Positions 35,522 to 46,300 of a stretch of 54,788 bases of DNA are shown piece after piece. The DNA is from Marinomonas flavescens (GTDB lineage: Bacteria > Pseudomonadota > Gammaproteobacteria > Pseudomonadales > Marinomonadaceae), in assembly GCF_004352835.1 (NCBI RefSeq), contig NZ_SJSB01000021.1:1-54788 (forward strand), written 5' to 3'. Under the pieces are notes generated by a model. That model did no database searches, was not told where the DNA came from, and saw nothing but the letters and a program-made list of their open reading frames with translations. Positions within the stretch are counted from its first letter, which is position 1; every line of letters starts with the position of its first letter. A program made the translations under genes and the position numbers.

Positions 35522-36910
35522 ATGGCTAAAGCAAAAACAGCGTTTGTATGCAATGAATGTGGTGCCGATTACGCCAAATGGCAAGGCCAATGCCAAGCCT
35601 GTAGCGCTTGGAACTCACTGTCAGAAATCCGTTTAACCTCAAGTAAGACTTCGGCGCGCGTATCGGCTAATCAAGACCCTCGTTATCAAGGGTATGCAGG
35701 CGCCATTACGGGAGTTCAGGATTTATCAGAGGTCGATCTTGGCGATGTTCCACGCTTTAGCTCAGGAGCCAGCGAGTTTGACCGTGTGTTAGGCGGCGGC
35801 TTAGTGCCCGGCGGTGTGGTATTAATTGGCGGACACCCAGGAGCGGGTAAAAGTACCTTGTTGCTGCAAACCATGTGCTGGCTTGCTCAACAGCAAGACG
35901 CTCTCTATGTCACAGGCGAAGAATCCTTACAGCAAGTCGCCATGCGTGCGCAACGTCTTGGCTTGCCGACGAAGAACTTGAAAATGCTTAGTGAAACCAA
36001 TGTGGAAAGCATTTTAACCATTGCTCAACAAGTGAAACCACGCGTCATGGTGATTGACTCCATTCAGGTGATGCACTTGGATGGTGTAGAGTCCGCTCCT
36101 GGTAGTGTTTCACAAGTGAGAGAAAGCGCTGCCGTACTCACGCGTTTTGCTAAACAAACGCAAACGGCTGTACTGCTTGTTGGCCACGTCACCAAAGATG
36201 GATCGCTTGCTGGGCCGAAAGTCCTTGAACACATGGTGGATTGCTCCGTCTTACTCGAAGGCTCAGAAGACTCTCGTTTTCGTACACTACGAGGCATGAA
36301 AAACCGCTTCGGGGCAATTAATGAACTCGGCGTTTTTGCCATGTTAGAAAATGGCCTAAAAGAAGTTAAAAATCCTAGCTCTATTTTCTTAAATCGCAGC
36401 AGTCATCCGGCGGCAGGCAGTTTGGTTGTGGTTGTCTGGGAAGGAACTCGGCCATTATTAGTAGAATTACAGGCCCTTGTTGATGATTCTGCCCTTGGCA
36501 ACCCTAGGCGTGTCACCGTTGGTTTTGACCACAATCGTCTGGCTATGTTACTCGCGGTATTACACAAGCATGGCGGCTTATTAACCTCTGACCAAGATGT
36601 GTATTTGAACGTCGTTGGTGGCGTAAAAGTACTGGAAACCAGCGCTGATTTAGCCGCTATTGCAGCGGTTGTTTCAAGTTTTCGAGATCAAGCATTGCCT
36701 CACGATTTGGTGGTCATGGGCGAAGTAGGGTTATCAGGAGAAATTCGTCCTGTTCCTTCTGGACAAGACCGTATCAGTGAAGCGGCGAAACATGGCTTTA
36801 CTAAAGCCGTGGTACCCAAAGCTAATTGTCCGAAAAAGCCGATACCAGGCATGCAAGTGATTGGCGTGGAGCGTCTGTCTGAAGCATTAGACGCTATCTT
36901 TGATCGTTAA
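35522..36910 (+). CDS. radA: DNA repair protein RadA
   Basis: A RecA-like ATPase/helicase that aids D-loop branch migration in recombination and transformation. It has the N-terminal zinc finger CNECG and CQACSAWN, Walker A GGHPGAGKST, the RadA-specific MKNRFGAINELGVF motif, and a C-terminal Lon-protease-like domain (DVYLNVVGGVKV to VGLSGEIRPVP). Length of 462 residues is normal. No strong ribosome site precedes the ATG, but the zinc finger starts right after it. Confidence 0.96.
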   Translation: MAKAKTAFVCNECGADYAKWQGQCQACSAWNSLSEIRLTSSKTSARVSANQDPRYQGYAGAITGVQDLSEVDLGDVPRFSSGASEFDRVLGGGLVPGGVVLIGGHPGAGKSTLLLQTMCWLAQQQDALYVTGEESLQQVAMRAQRLGLPTKNLKMLSETNVESILTIAQQVKPRVMVIDSIQVMHLDGVESAPGSVSQVRESAAVLTRFAKQTQTAVLLVGHVTKDGSLAGPKVLEHMVDCSVLLEGSEDSRFRTLRGMKNRFGAINELGVFAMLENGLKEVKNPSSIFLNRSSHPAAGSLVVVVWEGTRPLLVELQALVDDSALGNPRRVTVGFDHNRLAMLLAVLHKHGGLLTSDQDVYLNVVGGVKVLETSADLAAIAAVVSSFRDQALPHDLVVMGEVGLSGEIRPVPSGQDRISEAAKHGFTKAVVPKANCPKKPIPGMQVIGVERLSEALDAIFDR

Positions 36911-36941
36911 TGTCGCATGTAAGATGCAAAAAGGTGAGCTC

Positions 36942-37256
36942 TTAATGAAAGGGCTCACTTGTTAACTCAAATACGTCTTGTGCTGCCTCTTGCTCAGATT
37001 CAACACCCTCCTCTTCCATGCCATAAGGTAAGGATTTAGAAGACGCTAATTCAAGACGTTCTTGCCGGGCTTTTAATAAACGTTGTCGACGCTGCCTACA
37101 CAAATCCAACACCTGATGGCGATCTTCATTAGACAAAGAAAACCACTTAAAACGCTCATCACGGCTGCGTAAACAGCCTTTGCAAAATCCTTTGGCTGTA
37201 CTTTCACAAACGCCACGACAAGGACTTTCAATGGCAAATAACTCTATTTGTTCCAT
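36942..37256 (-). CDS. DUF1289 family protein
   Basis: A small cysteine-containing protein of 104 residues. It shows the DUF1289 signature SPCRGVCESTAKGFCKGCLRS with four conserved cysteines, probably binding a metal, followed by RDERFKWFSLSNEDR and a basic helix. The acidic C-terminal tail is not part of the family. GAGGGGGC precedes the ATG. Function unknown; convergent with radA. Confidence 0.88.
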   Translation of the reverse strand: MEQIELFAIESPCRGVCESTAKGFCKGCLRSRDERFKWFSLSNEDRHQVLDLCRQRRQRLLKARQERLELASSKSLPYGMEEEGVESEQEAAQDVFELTSEPFH

Positions 37257-37289
37257 AGTGCCCCCTCGTCCGGTTTCGTTAAATAAAGC

Positions 37290-37910
37290 CTATTCGGTCA
37301 CTAATCTATAATCGTACATTTCTTCTGGTGATAAAAAATACACGCGATTGGCGGGTGCTGCCTGAATAGAAAACCAATAAAAACGTTCAGGAATGCCCAT
37401 TTCAAGATAAAAATTAACATAAGCAGCGTGAATCGGATTCGATCTATTTAGCTTACTTGCGACCGTACCAATTGCGTTTGACCAAGCGTGTACGCCAACC
37501 CCCGCGCCTGCTCCTATGGTTCTTTTTACCCCTCCTAAGAATAGATCAACACCACCAGAAAGTACGTAACCAGTCGCAGCTATGTGGGTGTTTAAGCCAA
37601 AGCGTCGAATCAGCCGAGCGCCTTCCATCGTTGCTTGCTGATCATCGGTCCCTGGCACATCCACCAGCACAATATCCGTGACATTTGGGTGCTGACGAAT
37701 CATGTCTTTTAACTTATCGGGTAAATCTGACTCTAACACGCCAGACAAATAAGCCGTGTTATTTTCTACATAAATGCTCAGACGATTATCACTATTAACC
37801 GGAGCCGTTTTTGGCTTTAAAGCCTGTCCTGAACAAGCGACTAAAAAGACTGAAAACAAAATAGATAACACTTTGAAAAGCCATACAACACTGTCTTTAT
37901 TGTGATTCAT
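37290..37910 (-). CDS. Lipoprotein with ClpP/crotonase-like fold (COG3904-like)
   Basis: A 206-residue envelope lipoprotein. The start giving MNHNKDSVVW is chosen because it yields a proper lipoprotein signal with lipobox LVAC; an ATG 22 codons earlier exists and has a fair ribosome site. The mature part resembles serine-protease-like crotonase-fold proteins: DIVLVDVPGTDD, then GYVLSGGVDLFLGGVKRTIGAGAGVGVHAW, the layout in which ClpP-like enzymes place an oxyanion-hole and active Ser (SGG). The catalytic role is inferred and no substrate is known. It stands between DUF1289 and the diguanylate cyclase gene. Confidence 0.7.
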   Translation of the reverse strand: MNHNKDSVVWLFKVLSILFSVFLVACSGQALKPKTAPVNSDNRLSIYVENNTAYLSGVLESDLPDKLKDMIRQHPNVTDIVLVDVPGTDDQQATMEGARLIRRFGLNTHIAATGYVLSGGVDLFLGGVKRTIGAGAGVGVHAWSNAIGTVASKLNRSNPIHAAYVNFYLEMGIPERFYWFSIQAAPANRVYFLSPEEMYDYRLVTE

Positions 37911-38133
37911 AAAGCGTCCAAAATATGGGAAGGAACAAATCCAATGATACTCAGAGCCAAATAGTAAGAGGAACATATGTCTCTTGTAAGTTTCTGCCTC
38001 CTAAATAGCTTACTCATTACACTATGTTAGTTACAGTCCGCTGCATTTTAGTCGTACTGTTTATTAGGCATTTCGTTCAAAGCTAACGTAAACTTAGCAT
38101 TCAATATCATGAATAATAAAACAAGGTAAAATC

Positions 38134-39213
38134 GTGGCCAACAATGATGAGATGGAATTTATTTCCATCGCACAAAGCGCTTTCAGCTATAAAAAACAAA
38201 AAGCGCGCATTTTCAATACCATCTCGATAATTGGTGCGCTTACCCATTTTGCTTTTATCTTCTTATTTCTCTACTTAGATCAATCAACTTTAGCTTGGTT
38301 TAATCTCTTCAGTGTGACCGCATGGCTTATTTCGCTTTGGTCGAATAAACACTCACGCTATGATGTTTCTTCAGCAATCATGTCGTTTGAAATTCTCGCT
38401 CATGCCATTTTAGCCACTATAACCTTAGGTTCTGCTTCCGGCTTCCAGTATTACCTTTGGCCCATGACGTTACTAGTGGTCGCAGTTCCCGCTCTATCCA
38501 TCACACTATCTACTGTCATTGCCTCCATTAATATTATTGTATTTGGTTGGCTAACTATGTGCTTTGAAGCAAAGCAGCCTCAACTAGAGTCACTCTATCT
38601 TTTTCTCTATATCGCCAATTTGGCTATAGCCAGCATTCCTTTTATCAGCATGGCTGTCGTGTCACGCTATACCTATGAGAACCAGTATTTACAAATAGCG
38701 AAACTCGCTGAGAGGGATGAGCTTACCCAGCTATTTAATCGTCGTTTTGGCCTGCGCATGCTGCAATATTATTTTGATCTGTTAATCAAACGCAATAGAC
38801 CGTTTTGTATCGCCATAGTCGATGTCGATAATTTCAAACAAATAAATGACAAACTAGGTCACAGTGTAGGGGATGAAGTGCTAATAAAAATATCTGACTA
38901 CTTATCCAATGCCTTACGAGATACAGATATTTGTAGCCGCTGGGGAGGGGAAGAATTTCTTTTTATCATGCCCAATTCAGACATAGAGATGATAGAAAAA
39001 CGCCTAGAAACAATGTGTGCAGAAATGCCTCAACAAATACACGTACCTAATTGGGAGCATCCCATTAGTTGCAGCTTTGGTCTTATTCAGGCTAAACACG
39101 AAGAACCACTCGAAGACGCTTTTAAACGGGCAGACCGTCTACTTTATCAAGCCAAACATAATGGCCGCTACCAAGTAGTAAGCGACCATTCGAAAAGCGT
39201 TTCTAGCGATTAA
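38134..39213 (+). CDS. Membrane-bound diguanylate cyclase (GGDEF)
   Basis: Makes cyclic di-GMP from GTP. Residues about 25-185 form five to six membrane segments of an unassigned sensor region; a GGDEF domain covers about 195-355. The active-site loop is the GGEEF variant (SRWGGEEFLFIMP), and DELTQLFNRR and VDVDNFKQINDKLGHSVGDEVL are intact. An RxxD inhibitory site (RDTD) lies five residues before GGEEF, so product inhibition is likely. Start is GTG with AAGGT upstream. No phosphodiesterase domain is attached. Confidence 0.93.
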   Translation: MANNDEMEFISIAQSAFSYKKQKARIFNTISIIGALTHFAFIFLFLYLDQSTLAWFNLFSVTAWLISLWSNKHSRYDVSSAIMSFEILAHAILATITLGSASGFQYYLWPMTLLVVAVPALSITLSTVIASINIIVFGWLTMCFEAKQPQLESLYLFLYIANLAIASIPFISMAVVSRYTYENQYLQIAKLAERDELTQLFNRRFGLRMLQYYFDLLIKRNRPFCIAIVDVDNFKQINDKLGHSVGDEVLIKISDYLSNALRDTDICSRWGGEEFLFIMPNSDIEMIEKRLETMCAEMPQQIHVPNWEHPISCSFGLIQAKHEEPLEDAFKRADRLLYQAKHNGRYQVVSDHSKSVSSD

Positions 39214-39226
39214 AAAAACAAGGAAC

Positions 39227-39276
39227 TGAGATTGATTGCTTGAACTCAAGAACCTCAGCTCAAGCAATCAATCTCA
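39227..39276. terminator. Long perfect inverted repeat between the GGDEF gene and mmsA
   Basis: TGAGATTGATTGCTTGA and its exact complement form a 17-bp stem with a 16-nt loop, flanked by A runs on both sides of the window strand. It lies between convergent genes, so a terminator role, best for the minus-strand gene, is likely. Confidence 0.5.
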
Positions 39277-39337
39277 AAAAACTAGAAGCTAGGAGCGAAT
39301 AATACAAGAGTGAATAATTCAGTCCTAGTTTGTTAAC

Positions 39338-40828
39338 TTACGAAGGAAAAGCAAAGCTCTTACCTTCACGAACACCCGCCGACGGCCAACGCTGAGTAAT
39401 GGTTTTACGTTTCGTGTAAAAACGTACCGCATCAGGGCCATAAGCGTGTAGATCGCCAAACAATGAGCGCTTCCAACCACCAAAACTGTGGTAAGCAACG
39501 GGAACAGGCAGCGGCACATTAATACCCACCATACCGACTTCAATTTTATCTGAGAAATAACGCGCCGCTTCCCCATCACGAGTAAAGATACAGGTACCGT
39601 TTCCGTACTCATGATCATTGATCAACTGCATCGCTTCTTCCATGGTATCGACTCGTACCACTTGCAACACAGGTCCAAAAATTTCTTGTTGGTAAGAGTC
39701 CATTTCTTTGGTCACATTATCGATTAAGGTAGCGCCAACAAAGAAACCGTTTTCATAGCCTTTAATCACAGGGTTACGACCATCGACTACCACTGTGGCG
39801 CCTTGCGCTTCAGCACTGTCTATAAAACCAACCACCTTTTCTTTATGCTCTTTGGTAATCACCGGACCAAAATCATTGCTCTTATCGGAACATTCGCCCA
39901 CTTTAAGCGACACCATGGCTTCTTTCATCTTGGCAATAAGCGTATCGCCTGCGTCTTGTCCCACTGCAACCGCAACAGAAAGCGCCATACAACGCTCGCC
40001 AGAAGAACCAAAAGCGGCGCCTAACAATTGATTAACCGTGTTGTCCATATCAGCATCTGGCATCACTATGGCATGATTTTTTGCCCCACCTAATGCCTGA
40101 CAACGCTTACCATTGGCACTGGCTGTTGCATAAATGTATTCTGCAATCGGAGTAGACCCAACAAAACTAACGGCTTTCACATCCTTAGCTGTCAGCAAGG
40201 TATCAACCGCTACTTTGTCGCCATTAACAACGTTCATGACACCGGCAGGAAGGCCCGCTTCTTCCAATAATTCAGCCAGATAAAGAGCCGTACTTGGATC
40301 ACGCTCTGATGGCTTAAGCACAAAGGTATTGCCACAGACAATCGCCATAGGGAACATCCATAAAGGCACCATCGCAGGGAAGTTAAACGGCGTAATACCC
40401 GCTACCACACCTAATGGCTGAAATTCACTCCATGAGTCAATATTCGGACCTGCGTTCTTCGAAAACTCACCTTTTAACAATTCTGGTGCGCCACAAGCGT
40501 ATTCCACATTTTCGATACCACGCTGTAACTCACCAGCGGCATCATGGCAAATTTTGCCATGTTCATCACCGATCATAGCGACAATTTTATCCGCATTTTT
40601 TTCCAATAATTCTTTGTACTTAAACATAACCCGCGCGCGTTTCAATGGCGGAGTATCACGCCACACTGGATACGCAGCTTGTGCTGCGGCAATTGCTTCT
40701 TCAACCGTAGACTTAGAAGCAATAGCCACTTTTTTTGAGACCTCGCCTGTCGCAGGGTTAAATACGTCTTGAGTACGTGACGCTTCGATAGATGGCTGAC
40801 CACCAATTAAATGTCCGATCGTTTTCAT
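39338..40828 (-). CDS. mmsA: Methylmalonate-semialdehyde dehydrogenase (CoA-acylating)
   Basis: A CoA-dependent aldehyde dehydrogenase converting methylmalonate semialdehyde to propionyl-CoA, or malonate semialdehyde to acetyl-CoA, in valine, inositol or beta-alanine catabolism. The MmsA-specific set is seen: GITPFNFPAMVPLWMFPMA, ALGGAKNHAIVMPDAD and the catalytic Cys in GSSGERCMALS. Length is 496 residues. A GGAG site precedes the ATG. It is divergent from a LysR gene across about 205 bp holding TTAACT-type palindromes. No other valine or beta-alanine genes lie nearby. Confidence 0.95.
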   Translation of the reverse strand: MKTIGHLIGGQPSIEASRTQDVFNPATGEVSKKVAIASKSTVEEAIAAAQAAYPVWRDTPPLKRARVMFKYKELLEKNADKIVAMIGDEHGKICHDAAGELQRGIENVEYACGAPELLKGEFSKNAGPNIDSWSEFQPLGVVAGITPFNFPAMVPLWMFPMAIVCGNTFVLKPSERDPSTALYLAELLEEAGLPAGVMNVVNGDKVAVDTLLTAKDVKAVSFVGSTPIAEYIYATASANGKRCQALGGAKNHAIVMPDADMDNTVNQLLGAAFGSSGERCMALSVAVAVGQDAGDTLIAKMKEAMVSLKVGECSDKSNDFGPVITKEHKEKVVGFIDSAEAQGATVVVDGRNPVIKGYENGFFVGATLIDNVTKEMDSYQQEIFGPVLQVVRVDTMEEAMQLINDHEYGNGTCIFTRDGEAARYFSDKIEVGMVGINVPLPVPVAYHSFGGWKRSLFGDLHAYGPDAVRFYTKRKTITQRWPSAGVREGKSFAFPS

Positions 40829-40941
40829 ATGCGCTCCATGAAATTAATGTAAAGTCGTATTTAAGTGCCTCTGCTCTCTTTGCGACACACTTGATTGACA
40901 TCACTATGCCAAGGAGCATAGATTAATAAAAGACAATTCTA

Positions 40942-40994
40942 TTAACTTTTAGTTAAGTGTTTAGTTAACTAAATAATTCACTTTATTAACTAAA
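40942..40994. promoter_or_regulatory. Cluster of TTAACT/AGTTAA palindromes between mmsA and LysR
   Basis: TTAACTTTTAGTTAA (40942-40956) and TTTAGTTAACTAAA (40960-40973) are perfect inverted repeats, and a further TTAACTAAA lies at 40986-40994. Repeated symmetric sites in a divergent LysR/target promoter suggest LysR binding; inferred. Confidence 0.55.
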
Positions 40995-41033
40995 AAAGCC
41001 CTATCGAGAGAAAACAGCAATGAGCAAACAGTC

Positions 41034-41942
41034 ATGAGCAAATTACAAGGCCAAGTAAGCGATGCCGATTTACGAATACTGAGGATTTTTAAAACGGTCG
41101 TCGAATGCGGAGGATTCTCTGCCGCTGAAGTTGACCTCAATATTAGCCGAGCAGCCATCAGTATTGCCATGTCAGACCTAGAAGTTCGCCTGGGGTTTCG
41201 CCTGTGCCAGCGCGGTCGATCTGGTTTTTCTCTGACTAACGAAGGCAGTCAAGTGTATGAGCATACGCTCCAATTACTGTCCTCTCTAGAAGACTTTCGC
41301 ACCCATATCAACGCCCTTCATCAACATTTAAAAGGGGAATTAAACATTGGTATTACGGATAATCTCGTTACGCTCCCGCACACTCGCATTACCCAAGCCC
41401 TCGCGGCACTAAAAGACAAAGGGCCACAAGTGACAATCAATATTCGTATGATTCCGCCGAACGATGTAGAACGCGGCGTACTTGATGGACGTTTGCATGT
41501 TGGCATAGTCCCAGATCTTAAGATCCTCAGTGGCTTAGACTATCGCACTCTGTATGAAGAACGCTCATTGCTTTATTGCAGCGACACGCATCCGCTTTTT
41601 AATGAGCCGGAAAAAAACATCACCAAAGCCAAACTAAAAGATTTTGACGCCGTTTTACCCGCCTACGCCCAAACACCCGATACCAAAGCACAACACAACC
41701 CGTTAACCCCAACGGCGACAGCCACCGATCGCGAAGGTATTTCCTTCCTGATTTTAACGGGACGCTATATTGGTTTTTTACCCGACCATGTTGCCAATCT
41801 TTGGGTTAAAGAAGGTCGTATGCGGGCTATTTTGCCAAACGAATGCCATTACATTACGCAATTTTCAGCCATTACACGCAAAGGTGCACGGGCAAACCTC
41901 GTACTTGAGACGTTTTTAGAGCAACTTGATAAAACAAAATGA
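41034..41942 (+). CDS. LysR-family regulator divergent from mmsA
   Basis: A 302-residue LTTR with the helix-turn-helix in GGFSAAEVDLNISRAAISIAMSDLE and wing RLGFRLCQRGRSGFSLT, then a substrate-binding domain from about residue 95. Its position suggests control of mmsA and itself through the palindromes in the shared intergenic region. Inducer unknown. Confidence 0.9.
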   Translation: MSKLQGQVSDADLRILRIFKTVVECGGFSAAEVDLNISRAAISIAMSDLEVRLGFRLCQRGRSGFSLTNEGSQVYEHTLQLLSSLEDFRTHINALHQHLKGELNIGITDNLVTLPHTRITQALAALKDKGPQVTINIRMIPPNDVERGVLDGRLHVGIVPDLKILSGLDYRTLYEERSLLYCSDTHPLFNEPEKNITKAKLKDFDAVLPAYAQTPDTKAQHNPLTPTATATDREGISFLILTGRYIGFLPDHVANLWVKEGRMRAILPNECHYITQFSAITRKGARANLVLETFLEQLDKTK

Positions 41943-42197
41943 AATCATAAAGCGTGATTAGTAAGGGGTTTTAGTGCCTAAAATATGTCAAAATGCTACA
42001 AAAATGCTCTCTTGTATTTTTATTAACCTACTGATTAAAAAGAATTTAATCTTTATCATAACTATTTGTAACAAAAATAAGTACTAGATATCACCTTTGG
42101 ATATATCTTTAATATGTAATTGAAAATGTATAGTTGTCCCGTAGAGATATAAAATAAAGTTATCTGAAATATTTACTTTGTACTTACGGAGCAATGA

Positions 42198-43310
42198 ATG
42201 AACCGCTTTAAACGTCAAAAATGTGGCCTTGCCGTCACCTTGACTATGGCTCTTTTTCTCACCGCCTGTTCTTCTGATAAAGATGAAACAAGCGAAGTGA
42301 AGGAAATTATCCGACCTGTAAAACTGCTGACCATCGGCTCTACGGATGCTATTAACATTCGTCGTTTTCCTGCTGAGTTAAAAGCCAGCGAAGAAGCAGA
42401 TCTAGCTTTTCGCGTCGGTGGGCAGCTTATGCAGCTCAATGTTGTCTCAGGACAACGGGTAAAAAAAGGCGAATTGCTCGCGGCTCTAGACCCTACAGAT
42501 TACCAACTTCAGGTTGAATTGGCTCAAGCGAAACAAGATTTGGCTCAAGCACAATTTGATCGAATTCAAACCATGCTCAAACGCAACGCAACCAGTAAAT
42601 CTCAATTTGACGAATCTCAAGCTACGCTAGCACAAGCCAATAACGCTCTTCAAAGCGCAAAAAATCAGCTTAAATACACGAAAGTATACGCACCGTTTAG
42701 CGGCGTTATTGCGTCGACTAAAACAGAAAATTATCAGTATGTAAGTGCCACTCAGCCCCTGATGCACATTCAAGACATCGATAATTTGGATGTAGAGTTC
42801 CAAGTACCTGAAAGCTTAGTGGTTAGCATCAAATCGACGAAAATTGATTATAAGCCCAATATTATTGTCGATGTTGCGCCTAATGAGGTGTTCCATGGCA
42901 CTTATAAAGAACACAACACCATGCCAGATGATTCCACCATGGCCTACGATGTCACACTACACCTAATTCGTGATAATCAAAAACAACGCACCTTGCTGCC
43001 TGGAATGACGGCTAACGTCGACATGGATCTCAGCAAATTATTAGGCGTGACTAAACACATAGTTGTCCCTGTTGAAGCCGTTGTTCAAAAAGAAAACACA
43101 CAAACCGGTGAAGCAGACAGCACGGTTTGGGTTTTCAATAAAGAAACAGGAACCGTGGCATCAAGAAAAGTCACGCTTGGTTCATTGCAAGGCACCATGA
43201 TCGAAATAACCTCTGGCTTAAACGCAGGAGACCAAGTGGTTGCTGCGGGTGTAGACAGCTTAACCAGCTCAATGAAAGTTCGTCCTTGGACGCGTGAGCG
43301 AGGCTTATAA
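42198..43310 (+). CDS. RND efflux periplasmic adaptor (membrane fusion lipoprotein)
   Basis: A HlyD/AcrA-type adaptor of 370 residues. The N terminus is a lipoprotein signal with lipobox LTAC, so the mature protein is anchored by lipid. It then has a lipoyl-like half (EADLAFRVGGQLMQLNVVSGQRVKKGELLAALD), a coiled-coil hairpin around residues 105-160 rich in Gln/Ala, the second lipoyl half YAPFSGVIAST, and a beta-barrel domain. CGGAG lies upstream. It ends exactly where the RND pump gene begins. No outer-membrane channel gene is present, so a TolC-like partner elsewhere is implied. Confidence 0.93.
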   Translation: MNRFKRQKCGLAVTLTMALFLTACSSDKDETSEVKEIIRPVKLLTIGSTDAINIRRFPAELKASEEADLAFRVGGQLMQLNVVSGQRVKKGELLAALDPTDYQLQVELAQAKQDLAQAQFDRIQTMLKRNATSKSQFDESQATLAQANNALQSAKNQLKYTKVYAPFSGVIASTKTENYQYVSATQPLMHIQDIDNLDVEFQVPESLVVSIKSTKIDYKPNIIVDVAPNEVFHGTYKEHNTMPDDSTMAYDVTLHLIRDNQKQRTLLPGMTANVDMDLSKLLGVTKHIVVPVEAVVQKENTQTGEADSTVWVFNKETGTVASRKVTLGSLQGTMIEITSGLNAGDQVVAAGVDSLTSSMKVRPWTRERGL

Positions 43311-46300
43311 GTGAATATTGCAGCGTATTTTATTCAGAAAAAAGTGACCAGCTGGATGGTCACTTTTATTCTTTTGATTGGTGGCGCCATCGCGTTCACC
43401 AACCTCGGGCAATTAGAAGACCCTGAATTTACCATCAAAGATGCTTTGATCATCACTCAATACCCTGGTGCTTCACCAGAACAGGTTGAGGAAGAAGTTA
43501 CCTACCCTATCGAGCAGGAATTACAGAACCTTTCTTATGTGGACAAAATAAAGTCCACCTCTAAAGCAGGCTATTCACAGATCACCCTAACCATTAAAGA
43601 TCAGTATCGTGCAAAAGAACTGAAACAGATTTGGGATGAAGTTCGTAAGAAAGTGCGCGACATGTCTGGCACCTTTCCAACTGGGGTTGGCGCGCCTGCG
43701 GTACTTGATGATTACGGTGATGTTTATGGTGTGATGCTAGCCGTTCATGGCCAAGGTTACCCATACAAAGACCTAAAAAATTACATTGATTACGTGAAAC
43801 GAGAACTTGTCTTAGTCGATGGTATTGCCAAAGTCACTGTGGCAGCCGAGCAAGACGAGCAAGTCACCATCGAAATCTCACGCTCAAAAATGGCCAATAT
43901 GGGCATAGCGCCAAGCCAACTTAAAGCCTTGTTAGCAAACCAAAACGGGGTTTCAAACGCGGGCAAGGTGAAAGTAGGTAGCGAGTATATTCGCATTAAC
44001 CCAACCGGCGAATTTAAAGACATCTCTGAACTAGAGAACTTGATTGTCGGCACGCCTATCAATGGCAAGCTTATTCGCTTAAAAGACATTGCGACCGTTA
44101 AACGCCAATATGTTGATCCTCAAAAACACATCGTCGATTTTAATGGTGCTAAATCTCTACTGCTTGGCATTTCCTTCTCTGCCAATGTTAACGTAGTAAA
44201 AGTAGGTGAAACGCTAGAAAAACGCATTGATGAATTGAAATACCAACAACCTGTTGGCATCAGCATGGACCCGATTTATTTTCAATCGAGAGAAGTAGAA
44301 CGTTCGGTCTCGAACTTTTTGCTAAACCTCGTTGAAGCCGTCGGCATTGTTATTCTGGTACTGCTGGTTTTCATGGGCATTCGTTCAGGGATTCTCATAG
44401 GCCTTATATTACTACTGACGATTCTTGGCACCTTTATTGTCATGGATTACTTCAGTATTAACTTGCAGCGTATCTCTCTGGGAGGATTAATCATCGCCCT
44501 CGGCATGCTGGTGGATAACGCCATCGTAGTCACCGAAGGGATTTTGATTGGCCTCAAGCGAGGCATGACCAAAATCGACGCCGCCAGCGCGGTAGTAAAG
44601 CAAACAAAATGGCCATTACTTGGTGCCACCGTTATTGCGGTAACTGCCTTTGCACCGATAGGTTTATCACCAGATTCTGTGGGTGAATTTGTTGGTTCGC
44701 TGTTCTATGTATTGATGATTTCCTTGCTACTGAGCTGGATCACCGCGATCACCCTAACGCCGTTCTTTTGTGATTTATTCTTTAAGGAAAGCATTGCCGC
44801 AGGAACAGATAGCGCTGGAGAAGACCCATACAAAGGCTTTTTATTCTCTGGCTATAAATGGCTACTAGACAAAGCGATTCGCTTCCGCTGGATTACTGTC
44901 GCCTTATTACTAGTGTGTTTGTTTACCGCTGGCTGGGCATTCCAATTTGTAAAACAATCGTTCTTCCCGCCATCATCAACGCCTATGTTTTACATGAGTG
45001 TACAGATGCCAGAAGGCACGCATATTGAAGACACCTATAAAACCGTCCGAAATATCGAGTCAGAACTGCTAAAAGACAAGCGTATTGAGTACGTCACTTC
45101 GACAACAGGTCAAGGCGTATTGCGCTTCATGCTGACCTATAACGGAGAACAGACCAACTCAAGTTACGCACAGTTCATTGTTCGTACTAAGAACAAAGAA
45201 GACATACCTGTGCTGCTAAAAGATCTCTACTACAAGATGAAGAAAGAGCATCCGGGGCTGGAAGTAAAACTGGAACGCTTACAATTAGGACCAGCAACAG
45301 GGGCTAAAATTGAAGCACGTATCAGTGGTCCAGATCCGAAACTGTTACGTCAATACAGTGCTCAAATCCAAGAAATTTACCGCAAAGACGGTGGCCTAGA
45401 AAGTATCAAAGACGATTGGCGCCAACCGGTTAAAGTACTTCGTCCGCTGTTTAACGACGCTCAAGCTCGACGCTTAGGCATCAGTAAAACAGATTTAGAC
45501 GATGTATTATTAACCAACTTTAGTGGTTCTAAAATCGGCTTGTACCGCGAAGGCACAGACTTGTTACCTATCATACAGCGAGCGCCACCAAGCGAACGGG
45601 TATCGATTGATCAAATCCGTGACTTACAAATCTACAGCCCAGCATCTGGCTCCTATGTGACGCTCTCGACCTTGGTCTCTGGCTTTGAAACCGTATGGGA
45701 AAATCCCATTATCAAACGTCGCGATCGTAAGCGTACTATTACTGTCATGGCAGATCCGAATATTCTTGGCAATGAAACGGCCATGGCCGTATTTAGCCGC
45801 GTGCGTGGTCCAATTGAGGCGATCAAACTGCCTCCTGGCTATGCGCTAGATTGGGGCGGTGAATACGAAAGCAGTACCGATGCACAAGCAAATATATTCA
45901 AGGCATTGCCAATGGGCTACTTGTTTATGTTTATCATCACTGTGCTGCTGTTTAACTCGATTCGTGTACCGTTAACCATTTGGTTCTGTGTCCCACTTGC
46001 ACTCATCGGGGTGTCGACAGGCTTATTAGCGATGAACGCAGCTTTTGGCTTTATGGCACTCCTTGGGTTCTTAAGTTTGTCTGGTATGGTGGTCAAAAAC
46101 GGCATTGTGTTGGCCGACCAAATCAACTTCGAAAGAGACCAGGGCACAGAGATGTACGAAGCTATTTTCATATCTTCTGTGAGTCGTGTAAGGCCCGTTT
46201 GTATGGCGGCGATTACCACCATATTAGGGATGATCCCGCTACTTTATGATGCTTTCTTTGAAGGCATGGCTGTCGTGATTTCATTTGGCTTGGGCTTCGC

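Noticed and set aside
36931..36960. Inverted repeat between radA and the DUF1289 gene as a terminator
   Set aside because: Only a 6-bp stem with a 13-nt loop that overlaps the stop codon of the DUF1289 gene; too weak to call.
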